Assembly (NCBI RefSeq): GCF_028369105.1
Contig: NZ_JAQNDO010000001.1
Coordinates: 9,890,501-9,954,500 of the forward strand
Source: Polyangium mundeleinium
Lineage (GTDB): Bacteria > Myxococcota_A > Polyangia > Polyangiales > Polyangiaceae
Length of the DNA: 64,000 nucleotides
Direction: 5' to 3'
Below, one piece after another: positions 19,298 to 27,804 of the stretch (within the stretch, counting starts at the first letter, position 1; each line of letters starts with the position of its first letter). Below the pieces are notes generated by a model. That model saw nothing but the letters and a program-made list of their open reading frames with translations, had not been told where the DNA came from and ran no database searches. Both the position numbers and the translations under genes were made by a program.

Positions 19298-21396
19298 AGC
19301 AGATCCAAGAACGCCCGCAGCGCCTCGCGCTCGCGCGCTTCGAGCCCCGCCGCGCCCTCGGGCGCGCCGTCGTGGAAGAACACGCCTTCCGCCGACCAAC
19401 GCGCCCGCGCCAGGAGATCCGCGAGGTCCTTCGCCGCACCGCTCGTCAGGTACGGGCGCTTCTTGGCGAGCCTGCGCAAGGAAGGCACGCGCGCGCCGCG
19501 CTCGTGCACGTAAGGGACGACGCCCGTCTTCTGGTATTCGTTCGAGGCCCAAACGATCGGCCCCGCGGGCGCGAAAATCAGGCTCTCCCAGCGCTCGAAG
19601 GGCAGCCGGCTGCCCTTCTCGTCGGCCGAGAGCCGCGCCTCGTGGCACCCCTCGCAGCGCGCCTCGAAGAGCTTCGCGCCCTCGCGTTCGAGCGCTGAAA
19701 ACGCGCTTCGTCCCGCGGTGCTCGGGTTCTGCCGGTGCGAGAAGCCCATGAGGAAGGTCATGAGCGCGCGGCGAAGCGCGAGCGGGTGGGCCGGCTCTGC
19801 CTCCGATCGGCCGAGCGCGGCGAGCACCGGGTGGGTTCGGGCGTCGAGCGAAAACCAGGGTGAATGTCCGCTCCCCGCGCCTGCCACGCGGAACTCGGCG
19901 TGCGCGACCGAGGACAGGTCGGGATCGAGCGCGCGCGAGAAGTGCGGCCGGTTGTTGAAGAGGCCGACGAGCGGCTTCGTCACGACACGCACCTCACCGC
20001 GACCCGTGTGGTGCACGCGCCCGTCGACGTACCCCTCGAAGTGGCACGTCTCGCAGGTGAAGCGGCTGTGCGCGTCCTCCGTGCCGTTCTCCGGGGCCAT
20101 CAGGTTCGTGAAGAAGAGCGCCTCGCCGAGCCGCGCCTCCACGCTCGGCGGCGCAGGCCCGTCCCGATCGTCGACGGGCACGATCCGCTCGCGTGGCTCG
20201 TCCGGACGCACGATCACGAACGCGTCGAGCAGGGGGTTCGCTCCAACGAACCCGCCGCCGGGCAGCCTCACGAGGTCGCGCAGGCCCGGCACCGTGGGGC
20301 TCGTCTTCGGCGGGCTCGCGAGCGCTGTTCCGCTCGCCTCGAACACGAGCCGCGCCGACGCCTCGCCGCCGTACCCCGTGACGAGCGCCGCGAGCGTGCC
20401 GTCCTTCTCCTTCGCGAGGTGCAGCGCCTTTGGCGTCACCACGCCGAGCTCGCCCACGTTCACCGCGGAGAGCAGGCGCGCCGCGCCGCGCTCCACGCGG
20501 TACAGGAAGACAAACGAGTCGACGTAGCCGAAGAACCCGCCGCGCCGATCGAGCGGCCGATCCTCGACGCCCCCCGCGAGCACGAGAAGCCCCGCGCCGT
20601 CGGGCACCGCCGAAAAACTCCAGATCGGCCCGTCGTGGACGATCCGCGCTTCGCCTGCGGAAAGCGCGCGCCCCACCTCGTCCACCGGCCTCACCACGAG
20701 CGCATGCGCGTGGAGCGCATCGACCACGACGAACGAGCCCACGCGCTCCACGTGGATCGGCCCGCCTCCGACGACCACGTCTTCCCGGCGCGCAGCGATC
20801 TCCCCGTCCGACCCTTCTTCATCCTCGGGCCAGAGCGTCACGAGGCGCCCCTCGTGCTCCTCGACCGCGTACACCACCCCCTCGGGCCCGACGGCGACGT
20901 CACGCAGCGCTCGCATCCCGCCGAGCCCAAAACGACCGCTCGGTGCGAGGTACGGCGCGGCTTCCTGGATTCGAAACCGCGTGATGCCGTCGCCGCGCTC
21001 GCCCACGACGAGCACGGCGCGGCCCTCCGACGTCACGGCGAGCCCGCTCGGCGATCCGGGCGCGGGCAGACGCGCGAGCTCGCGCATCGACGCGTCGAGC
21101 ACCACGATCACGTCCCGCCCGCGGAGGAGGGCGACGAAACGCTCGCCCCCGGGGAGCGCGGCGATCGTGTACGGATCGGCGCCGAACGCGGCGTCGCTCG
21201 GCGGCAGGGCCGCGAAATCGGTCGCGGCCCTGCGCTCCGCCTCGAACGCACGCAGCTCTGGCAACGGGTCTGGTTCGGCGGCGCTCGTGGCCTCTGCGGG
21301 CGGCTCTTCCCGCTTGCACCCCGCGCCGAGCGCGAGGCCGAGAAGCAAGAACCCGAGATGCGCGACGCGGCGAGATCCGCCTCCCTCGCGATTCAT
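19294..21396 (-). CDS. Beta-propeller / di-haem MauG-type cytochrome lipoprotein
   Basis: 700 residues, ATG at 21394-21396. The signal peptide is followed by lipobox LGAGC. Residues about 50-420 have repeated 'VVLDASMRELARLPAPG'-like blades, consistent with a YncE/NHL beta-propeller. From about 440 the sequence becomes a MauG/cytochrome c peroxidase-like domain with two haem sites, CETCH and CEGCH. It is probably periplasmic and outer-membrane-anchored, with a redox or oxidative-modification role. It sits in an operon with a 58-residue lipoprotein 14 nt upstream and, before that, an outer-membrane-protein gene. No substrate is indicated. Confidence 0.82.
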   Translation of the reverse strand: MNREGGGSRRVAHLGFLLLGLALGAGCKREEPPAEATSAAEPDPLPELRAFEAERRAATDFAALPPSDAAFGADPYTIAALPGGERFVALLRGRDVIVVLDASMRELARLPAPGSPSGLAVTSEGRAVLVVGERGDGITRFRIQEAAPYLAPSGRFGLGGMRALRDVAVGPEGVVYAVEEHEGRLVTLWPEDEEGSDGEIAARREDVVVGGGPIHVERVGSFVVVDALHAHALVVRPVDEVGRALSAGEARIVHDGPIWSFSAVPDGAGLLVLAGGVEDRPLDRRGGFFGYVDSFVFLYRVERGAARLLSAVNVGELGVVTPKALHLAKEKDGTLAALVTGYGGEASARLVFEASGTALASPPKTSPTVPGLRDLVRLPGGGFVGANPLLDAFVIVRPDEPRERIVPVDDRDGPAPPSVEARLGEALFFTNLMAPENGTEDAHSRFTCETCHFEGYVDGRVHHTGRGEVRVVTKPLVGLFNNRPHFSRALDPDLSSVAHAEFRVAGAGSGHSPWFSLDARTHPVLAALGRSEAEPAHPLALRRALMTFLMGFSHRQNPSTAGRSAFSALEREGAKLFEARCEGCHEARLSADEKGSRLPFERWESLIFAPAGPIVWASNEYQKTGVVPYVHERGARVPSLRRLAKKRPYLTSGAAKDLADLLARARWSAEGVFFHDGAPEGAAGLEAREREALRAFLDLL

Positions 21397-21409
21397 CGCC
21401 GCGCTTCGA

Positions 21410-21586
21410 TTACCAGCCGCCGCTCTCTCCCGTGGAGGCGGGCTTCGCCGCGGGCGCGGCGCTCGCGGCGGGCGCGGCGCTCGCAGCGGACTTCGCGGAA
21501 GGGTCCGCCGAGGGTTTTGCGTTGTCCTCGCAACCGGCGAGGGCAAGCGCTGCAAAGGCGACGAGCACGAGCGACATGGCTTTCAT
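21410..21586 (-). CDS. Small Ala/Pro/Ser-rich lipoprotein
   Basis: 58 residues, ATG at 21584-21586 with ribosome site GGAAG. Signal peptide and lipobox LALAGC (Cys 19) are clear. The mature part is only 39 residues of Ala/Ser/Pro repeats ending in GESGGW. It is too short for a domain and is probably a spacer-like or structural lipoprotein. It lies directly upstream of the cytochrome gene in the same direction, with 13 nt between them. Confidence 0.65.
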   Translation of the reverse strand: MKAMSLVLVAFAALALAGCEDNAKPSADPSAKSAASAAPAASAAPAAKPASTGESGGW

Positions 21587-21696
21587 GGTCTTCCGGCCTC
21601 CTCGGACCGGAGCGAAGCACGGCGAGCGCGCGGCGCGAAGGGCGAAAACGCCGGGCGGGGCGAGGCCCCCCGTCGAGCCCGGCCGCTGTCGCATCG

Positions 21697-22761
21697 TCAG
21701 TGACCGTGCCCGTCCTCGCCCGCGTGCCCGTGCTCGTCCTCGTCCTCGACACCGAGATCCCAGGCGCGTGCGATCGAAATCTGCGCCATTCCCGGATAAT
21801 TGAACGCAGCGGCGTCCGTCAGCCGCAAGACCCGCGCCCGCACGCTGCCTTCGAGCTTCCACGCAGGCGTGATCGCCCACGTGGCCCCCAGGCCCACGAG
21901 CAGATCCGTGCGCGCATTGAATCCTTCGAGCGCATACGCGCCATTCCAGATCTCCGCGCTCTCGTGGGCGAGATCCACCGTCGCATACGGCGTGACTTTC
22001 CCTTCGAGCAGCGGAACGCCGACGCGCGCGCCACCAAAAATGCGGGTCGGCGCGCGGAAGCCCTGGTCATTCTCGTACACGCTGAAGAGCCCCAACGCCG
22101 ACGCCGATATCTCCACGGAATCCAGCGCATACGTGAGCCCGACGCCCACGATCGGCACGAACGTCCCCGTCCCGAGCTGGGTATGCTCGTGCCATTTCCC
22201 CGCCGCGCCAAGCTGGTACGGATCCGGCTCCGTTCGCCCCAAGGGAAACGACAGGCCGAGCCGCGCCGCCGACGAGAGCTTGCCGAGGCTGCCTGAAAAC
22301 CGCGCAAGGAGCCACGGATCCCCGGGCCCCACGATCGTCCGATCGTGATGATGGATGTCGTCGGGGACGAGCTTCGGCGTGCCGTCGATCTCCGAATACG
22401 TGGGCGTCGTGTCCACGACGCGCAGCAGCAAACGAGTCTCGGCCGCGAGCCACGGCGTGATCTGGTACGACACGTCCGCCGTCACGTCCGTCATCCACAA
22501 CGCCACGTGGTGGTGGTACGGCACGGGCGGCGGCGTCTCGGCGCACGCGGGCCCGAGATCGGGACACTCCGCGAGGTGCCCCGCCGAACCGGCGAGCCCG
22601 GACGCACCCAGACGCACTTCGAGCCGCCCGGGCTCGAACGCGCGCACTTCGGACCCGCCGACCGGCAGGTTCGGGTTGCTTCAGGCGCCTCAGGCTTCGG
22701 CGTAGCTCACGACGGGCCACGCCACGGCGAGCGTGACCACGGCGAGCGCAAGAAACCTCAT
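21697..22761 (-). pseudogene. Outer-membrane beta-barrel protein with two in-frame TGA codons after the signal peptide
   Basis: The ATG at 22759-22761 follows a textbook ribosome site (GGAGGT, 7 nt). It encodes a 23-residue signal peptide ending in SYAEA. Two TGA codons, at 22690-22692 and 22681-22683, then interrupt the same frame. After them the frame continues without a break for about 330 residues: strands such as TADVSYQITPWLAAETRLLL, AARLGLSFPLG and VGVGLTYALDSVEISAS, ending in a His/Glu/Asp-rich tail. The mature part looks like a small-molecule or metal-related outer-membrane barrel. A compensating pair of 1-nt indels between the stops would give a clean Pro/Glu linker instead. Either the gene is broken, or it is recoded, or it contains a sequencing error. 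Confidence 0.7.
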
Positions 22762-23028
22762 CGACGGACCTCCACGGACGGCCCGCACCCTACCCGAGCC
22801 CCTCCGTTCAGGGAAGCGCCGCGTAAAAGGTGTTGCGTGCGTCATGGCTGCAGGGCCGCCGGACGGGGATCGGGTGCTGCGGAGCACGCGGATTGGGGAC
22901 CCTCCCGACAAGGAAAACGGACGCGGCAATGGTACGACGGTAGGGGCCATGTCGGCCCCAACGTTTCGGATCGTTCTTTTCGTGAACATCTCCTTTCCGC
23001 ACCCCCACCGAGGCGGCGAGGCGAGCCC

Positions 23029-23721
23029 TCACGCGCCGCTCGGCCGGCGCGCCATGCCGCGCGTCGACGTCCGCCTCTCCGTCGAGGGCTTCTTGCCGTG
23101 GCTCTCGAGCAGGCTCATGACCTCGTCGTCCTCGATGGCGCGGAAATCTTCGTAATACTGGCCCACCGCATAAAGGTTCGGATCCTCGATCAGGCAAACC
23201 ACGAGATCCGCCTCGCCGCGCAGCATGTCGGCCCGCTCCGGCGAGGCCACCGGCGCCGCCAGCACGACCGTCGTCGCCCCCGCGGCCCGCGCCGCCCGGA
23301 GCGCCGCCATCGCCGTCGCGCCCGTCGCGATGCCGTCGTCCACCACGACGACCGGCCGCCCGGCGAGCGCGGGCCGGTGCACGCCGAAGAGCGCCTCCCG
23401 CCGCCGCGCCTCTTCCGATTGATACATTCGCTCGGCTTCGAGGTACTCCGGGTCCACGCCGAGCACCCGGAGCGCGCGCGGCTCCACCCAGACCGAACCG
23501 TCGGAGGCGACCGCGCCAATCGCGAGCTCGGGCTGGTGCGGCGCGCGGAGCTTGCGCGCCACGATCACGCCGAGCTCGCCCCCGAGCGCCTCGGCCACGG
23601 GCGCCGCGACGACCACGCCGCCGCGCGGAATGCCGAGCACCACCGCGCCTTCGAGCCCGCCGATGCCCCGGATGTGCTGCCCGAGCAGCTCGCCCGCCTC
23701 TTCCCGGTCCTTCCACATCAT
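23029..23721 (-). CDS. Phosphoribosyltransferase (PRTase type I)
   Basis: 230 residues; ATG-ATG start at 23716-23721 after GGGAGGGG. The family motif is present: [20 protein letters not shown], the PRPP-binding loop with two acidic residues. An N-terminal hood has [23 protein letters not shown]. This group is common beside erythromycin-esterase-like or dienelactone hydrolase genes, and its reaction is not defined. None of those partners is adjacent. The last 15 residues are basic and poorly structured. Divergent from pdxH with a 109-nt gap. Confidence 0.85.
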   Translation of the reverse strand: MMWKDREEAGELLGQHIRGIGGLEGAVVLGIPRGGVVVAAPVAEALGGELGVIVARKLRAPHQPELAIGAVASDGSVWVEPRALRVLGVDPEYLEAERMYQSEEARRREALFGVHRPALAGRPVVVVDDGIATGATAMAALRAARAAGATTVVLAAPVASPERADMLRGEADLVVCLIEDPNLYAVGQYYEDFRAIEDDEVMSLLESHGKKPSTERRTSTRGMARRPSGA

Positions 23722-23830
23722 GACGCCCCTCCCCGCCTCCGAACACATCGTCCCCGGGAGCCCCCCTGTCAGTGGGCTGGATACGTTTCGCCCTTTTCCA
23801 ACAGTCGCCTGGCCCCTATGCTGCGCCGCG

Positions 23831-24418
23831 ATGAGCCATCCCGCATCGGACCCCATTGCCGCGTTCCGCGAGGCGTTCGCCCGCGCGGAGGAACACGAGG
23901 ACCACGACCCCACGGCCATGACCCTCGCCACCATCGACGAGAACGGCCGTCCCTCGGCGCGCATGGTGCTCCTCAAGGGCGTGGACGAGCGCGGCTTTTC
24001 TTTTTATACGAACCTGGAGAGCCGCAAAGGTCGAGCGCTCGCGAAAAACCCTTACGCCGCGCTCTGCATTCACTGGCCCAAGGCCGCCGAGCAGATCCGC
24101 GTCGAGGGCCGCGTCGAGCTCGTCTCGACCGAGGAAGCGGACGCCTACTTCGCCTCGCGCGTACGCGGCAGCCAGATCGGCGCCTGGGCCTCGGATCAGA
24201 GCCGCCCGCTCCCCTCCCGCGAGGAGCTCGAAACGCGCGTCGCCGAGCTAAGCACGCGCTTCGAGGGCGGCCCCGTCCCGCGGCCACCGCACTGGAGCGG
24301 GTATCGCGTGGTCCCCGACCGGATCGAATTCTGGTTTGGCAAGGACAGCCGCCTGCACGACCGCTTCGCCTACGTCCGCGAAGGCGAGGGGTGGCGCTGC
24401 GAGCGCCTCCAACCCTGA
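23831..24418 (+). CDS. pdxH: Pyridoxamine 5'-phosphate oxidase
   Basis: 195 residues, ATG at 23831. Motifs of PdxH are intact: FMN-binding [64 protein letters not shown] and the C-terminal [16 protein letters not shown] with RLHDRFAY. It oxidises pyridoxamine or pyridoxine 5'-phosphate to pyridoxal 5'-phosphate with FMN and oxygen. It is usually a single-copy housekeeping gene. It converges with the S41-type gene, leaving only 4 nt between them. Confidence 0.96.
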   Translation: MSHPASDPIAAFREAFARAEEHEDHDPTAMTLATIDENGRPSARMVLLKGVDERGFSFYTNLESRKGRALAKNPYAALCIHWPKAAEQIRVEGRVELVSTEEADAYFASRVRGSQIGAWASDQSRPLPSREELETRVAELSTRFEGGPVPRPPHWSGYRVVPDRIEFWFGKDSRLHDRFAYVREGEGWRCERLQP

Positions 24419-24422
24419 AGCC

Positions 24423-26321
24423 TCATTTCACCTTCCCGGTCACGACCCCGATTCCCACCTCAAGCACCTCGTCGCGCCCCTCGCGCACGCCCTTCACCGT
24501 CCTCGTCGCAAGAACCGCGGGCCGCACGCCCACGCCGTGGAAACGCGAGCCGTCGTAACGCTCGACTCGCATCCCGGTCCAGGTGATCACGAGCCCGCCG
24601 GGCACGGCGAATGTGTTGATGTCGCCCTTCGTGCCCGCCGTCGACGACCCGACGATCTTGCCGAGCTTGTCACGCTCGACCATGCTGAGCCACGTCTCGG
24701 CCTGGCCCACGGCGCGCTCGTCCGTCAAGAAGACGATCCGACCGCCGAACCGCGGCGCCTCCGGCTCGACGTACCACCGCGTCTCCTCGAACATGAGCCC
24801 TTCGCGGTTTGGCTGGACGACCCGCGGGATCTTCCAGAGCGGGCTCGCGATCGGCTTCGACGCGAGGTGACCGAGCGTCTTTGGATCGAGCCTGGGATCC
24901 CCGCGCAGATCGAAGATCACGCCCTTCGCCTTTGCCAGCGTGGGCAGGGCCGCGTCGAATTGCGTCGGCGTCGCCCGTTCGAGATCCACGTACGAGACCC
25001 CCGGCGCGACCTCGGCGACAGGCTCCGGCCTCGTCTCCTCGGGCAATCGTTCCTCCGCGCCGAGCGAGCGCACGAGACGCACGGTCACGGGCTCACCGGT
25101 CTCGTGCTTCAGCCGCACCGTGGCGGCCTCGTCCTTCTTCCCCGCGCGCAGCGACGCCGTCGCGACGCGCCTCCTCCACCCCGGCGTCGCGGCCGACGTC
25201 CGCGGCTCGAACACCGCCATCCATGCGTCGACCGGCTTGTTGTCGATCGCGAGCACGATATCCCCCGGACGAACCTCGGCGCCCGCGCTCGGGTGCACGT
25301 GCGTCACGACGAGCTGACCTTCGACCCAGGTGAAATGCAGCGGCAAAAACCCCCGCGTCGACGCTTCGGGAATCGGCGGCCCCGCGGGCTGCTTCAGCAT
25401 CCGCGTCACGCTTCCCTGCCCGTCGTGGAGCTGCGCGATCATGCGCTCCATCACCGCCACCATGGCCTGCTCGTCGAGGGCCGTGGCTGCTTCGGACAAA
25501 CTCCTCCGCAGGAGGGCGGACCCGTTCGTCTCCACGACGTCGAAGTAGGGATGAAAATGGTACAGGACGCCCCACGCCATGACGACGTCGGCGAGGCGTG
25601 TTTCCCGCTCCATCAGCGAATACACGAGCGTCGGGGGAATGCCGCCCGGCAGCGGCTCGGCCGGGGCGGCGCTTCCATGTGGCAACGTCCCGCGCTCGTC
25701 GGCATAAAGCGTGCGCGGCATCTTGCACGAGACCCCCCCACCAAGCTCGGCCTCGTAGACATCACGCGGGAGCGCGAGCCTCGGGAAAGGCGAATCCGCG
25801 TCGCTCATGCGAAAGCTTTTGTAGACCGGCGTTCCCATCCGCAGATCGACCCCGGCGTGCCGCCACTCGACGATCTTCAGCTTCGCGCCGTCCTTCGGGG
25901 GCAAGATCGCCTCGGGCAGGTCTTGCCGAAGGCCGGTCGGGAACACGCGGAGCGTCGGCGCCGCGGGGGCGAAGATGTCCCCGAGGATCTGCGCGAGCTC
26001 CTCGGCGGACGTGGCCCCTTCGACGCGCTTCGCGCCGTCCACGGCGATCGCGTTCCAATCGGCCCGAACGACCTCGTCGCTCGGGTGGAAGAAACGCACG
26101 GCCTTGTAGAGCTGCGCGAATGCGACGACGTTCTCGAGCGCGCGGCCTTCGAGCGCACGGGAAGGATCGACCCGCGGCGCCGCCCCGGGCAGAGGGATCG
26201 GGGAGAAAGGCAGCGGCGCGGGCATGGGCTCCGGCGGCGGGACGTTGCCACAGGCGAGGAGCACCCAAGGGAGCATGAGGCGGGCAGCAACGGACGCGCG
26301 CAAAAAAGCCCTCCGGGCCAC
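24423..26321 (-). CDS. S41-peptidase-like lipoprotein lacking the catalytic serine
   Basis: 632 residues from the GTG at 26319-26321, chosen because it gives a compact signal with RRAFLR (Tat-like) and lipobox WVLLAC. A TTG at 26364-26366 is possible. Residues about 270-330 contain an S41 N-terminal fold and about 330-410 a PDZ domain (VHPSAGAEVRPGDIVLAIDNKP). The C-terminal S41 domain has VIFDLRGDPR, IVFLTDERAV and GSSTAGTKG. Where active family members have Ser-Gln-Ala-Glu, this protein has Gly-Gln-Ala-Glu (Gly codon at 24705-24707). It may bind substrate without cutting it. Periplasmic or outer-membrane location is inferred from the lipobox. Confidence 0.8.
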   Translation of the reverse strand: MARRAFLRASVAARLMLPWVLLACGNVPPPEPMPAPLPFSPIPLPGAAPRVDPSRALEGRALENVVAFAQLYKAVRFFHPSDEVVRADWNAIAVDGAKRVEGATSAEELAQILGDIFAPAAPTLRVFPTGLRQDLPEAILPPKDGAKLKIVEWRHAGVDLRMGTPVYKSFRMSDADSPFPRLALPRDVYEAELGGGVSCKMPRTLYADERGTLPHGSAAPAEPLPGGIPPTLVYSLMERETRLADVVMAWGVLYHFHPYFDVVETNGSALLRRSLSEAATALDEQAMVAVMERMIAQLHDGQGSVTRMLKQPAGPPIPEASTRGFLPLHFTWVEGQLVVTHVHPSAGAEVRPGDIVLAIDNKPVDAWMAVFEPRTSAATPGWRRRVATASLRAGKKDEAATVRLKHETGEPVTVRLVRSLGAEERLPEETRPEPVAEVAPGVSYVDLERATPTQFDAALPTLAKAKGVIFDLRGDPRLDPKTLGHLASKPIASPLWKIPRVVQPNREGLMFEETRWYVEPEAPRFGGRIVFLTDERAVGQAETWLSMVERDKLGKIVGSSTAGTKGDINTFAVPGGLVITWTGMRVERYDGSRFHGVGVRPAVLATRTVKGVREGRDEVLEVGIGVVTGKVK

Positions 26322-26423
26322 GAGATCGAGCGTCCGGATCTTGCCCAAGCGCGCCTCGTTCGCCAAGAAGAAGTGTCAGAAACCAGGGGCAGCCGCCGTT
26401 GTCCGGAAAGGCAGGAGCCCACC

Positions 26424-27779
26424 ATGAAGATCGAGCGGATCGAGCTCTACTACGTCAAGATCCCGCTCTCCGGCGACCGGCCGGGGTTCTTCGACGATCG
26501 GGTCGTCTTCGAGCCGAACTGGATCCCCGGCTACCACCAGATCGACCTGCGCTTGTACCTCCTGCGCCTCGTGACCGACGCGGGAATCGACGGCGTCGCG
26601 GCGATCCCCGCGATGGGCCGCGAGCGCGAGTCGCTCGGCGCCTTGCTCGGCGCCTACCTGCTCGGATTGAACCCGCTCGACATGCGGCTCGTGAACCAGC
26701 GCATCGAGGAGTTCTCGATCCTCGGCATGCGCAATGGATGGATCGACGCGGCGTTCTGGGATCTCGTCGGCAAGGTTCGTCGTGAACCGTTATGGAAGGT
26801 CCTCGGCGGCGAGGGCGGCTTCGCCGTCCCGTATGCCTCGCTCGGATCGAACCACGACCACGACCCGCGCGTCGTGGCCGATCTCGTCACGGAGCGCCGC
26901 AACGAGGGGTTTGCCGGCGTCAAGATCCGCGTAAAGAGCGACGAGCTCGCGCGGATGGTCGACGTCGTCGCGGCCGCGCGGGAGGCGGCGGGGGATTCGA
27001 TGGAGCTCATGGTCGACGCCAATCTCGGCTGGCCCACGGAGCTCCTCGAAAAAAGCCCGCGCTGGGACGAGGATTTCGCAGCGCGCTTCGCCGAGGCGAT
27101 CACGCCGTATCGGCCGTCGTGGCTCGAAGAGCCGCTCCACCGGGCCGATCACGAGGGGCTCGCGCGGCTCCGCAAGCGCTCGACGATCCCGATCGCGGGC
27201 GGCGAGATCACGCCCTCGTGGCGCGAATTCCGGTCGATGCTCGACGCGGGGAGCCTCGACATCTACCAGCCCGACGCGGTGCTCGCGGGCGGCACGTATG
27301 CGGGCGGCGTGAGCGTCGTCCGCTGGCTCGTGCGCGAGATCCGGCGGCGCAACGCCGCGCGCGGCCCGGAGACCCGGCCGCTCCGATACTCGCCGCATAC
27401 GTGGACGAACGGCCTCGGCTTCGCGGTGAACCTCCACCTCTTCGGCCTGCTCCCGCAGGAGGAGCGAGGCCTCCTCGAGCTGCCTCACGACCTCCACTGG
27501 CAGATGCCGCAATGGGCAAGGTTCCTCCGCAATGGCTTTTCGCGGGACGCCGAGGGCCGCATCCGGATCCCGGACGAGCCGGGGCTCGGCGTGGAGATCG
27601 ACTGGGATGTGATCGCGCGCTTCGGCAAGCGGATCGACGTGGTCACGAAAGCGAGCCTCGCGGCCTGGACCGTGCTTGATCACGGCTGGCGCGAGGCGGT
27701 GTATCTGCGCAACAAGAAACGCGAGGTCGAGGACCGCAGCGCGCTCGCCGAGTTCGAGCTTCCCGAGCCGCCCTTCTGA
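26424..27779 (+). CDS. Enolase-superfamily enzyme, mandelate racemase / muconate-cycloisomerase type
   Basis: 451 residues, ATG at 26424 with AGGAG upstream. The N-terminal capping domain (about 1-130) is followed by a modified TIM barrel. The metal ligands are visible as MVDANLGW (Asp), SWLEEPL (Glu) and IAGGEIT (Glu). KIRVK supplies the lysine base and SPHTW a histidine on the other face, so the protein belongs to the mandelate racemase-type subgroup that abstracts an alpha-proton of a carboxylate. Likely substrates are sugar acids or hydroxy acids. It is upstream of the GH9 gene with a 25-nt gap, which may link it to polysaccharide breakdown. Confidence 0.85.
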   Translation: MKIERIELYYVKIPLSGDRPGFFDDRVVFEPNWIPGYHQIDLRLYLLRLVTDAGIDGVAAIPAMGRERESLGALLGAYLLGLNPLDMRLVNQRIEEFSILGMRNGWIDAAFWDLVGKVRREPLWKVLGGEGGFAVPYASLGSNHDHDPRVVADLVTERRNEGFAGVKIRVKSDELARMVDVVAAAREAAGDSMELMVDANLGWPTELLEKSPRWDEDFAARFAEAITPYRPSWLEEPLHRADHEGLARLRKRSTIPIAGGEITPSWREFRSMLDAGSLDIYQPDAVLAGGTYAGGVSVVRWLVREIRRRNAARGPETRPLRYSPHTWTNGLGFAVNLHLFGLLPQEERGLLELPHDLHWQMPQWARFLRNGFSRDAEGRIRIPDEPGLGVEIDWDVIARFGKRIDVVTKASLAAWTVLDHGWREAVYLRNKKREVEDRSALAEFELPEPPF

Positions 27780-27804
27780 GGTAGCATCGCGCGCGGAGGT
27801 CTTC

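Noticed and set aside
22681-22692. TGA codons read as selenocysteine
   Set aside because: No SECIS-like hairpin was recognised after the codons, the residue positions are in a linker, and no selenoprotein genes are in view.
22968-22990. TCGTGAA near 22979 as a fourth Pho-like site
   Set aside because: Only one 7-mer is present; no partner at the 11-nt step.
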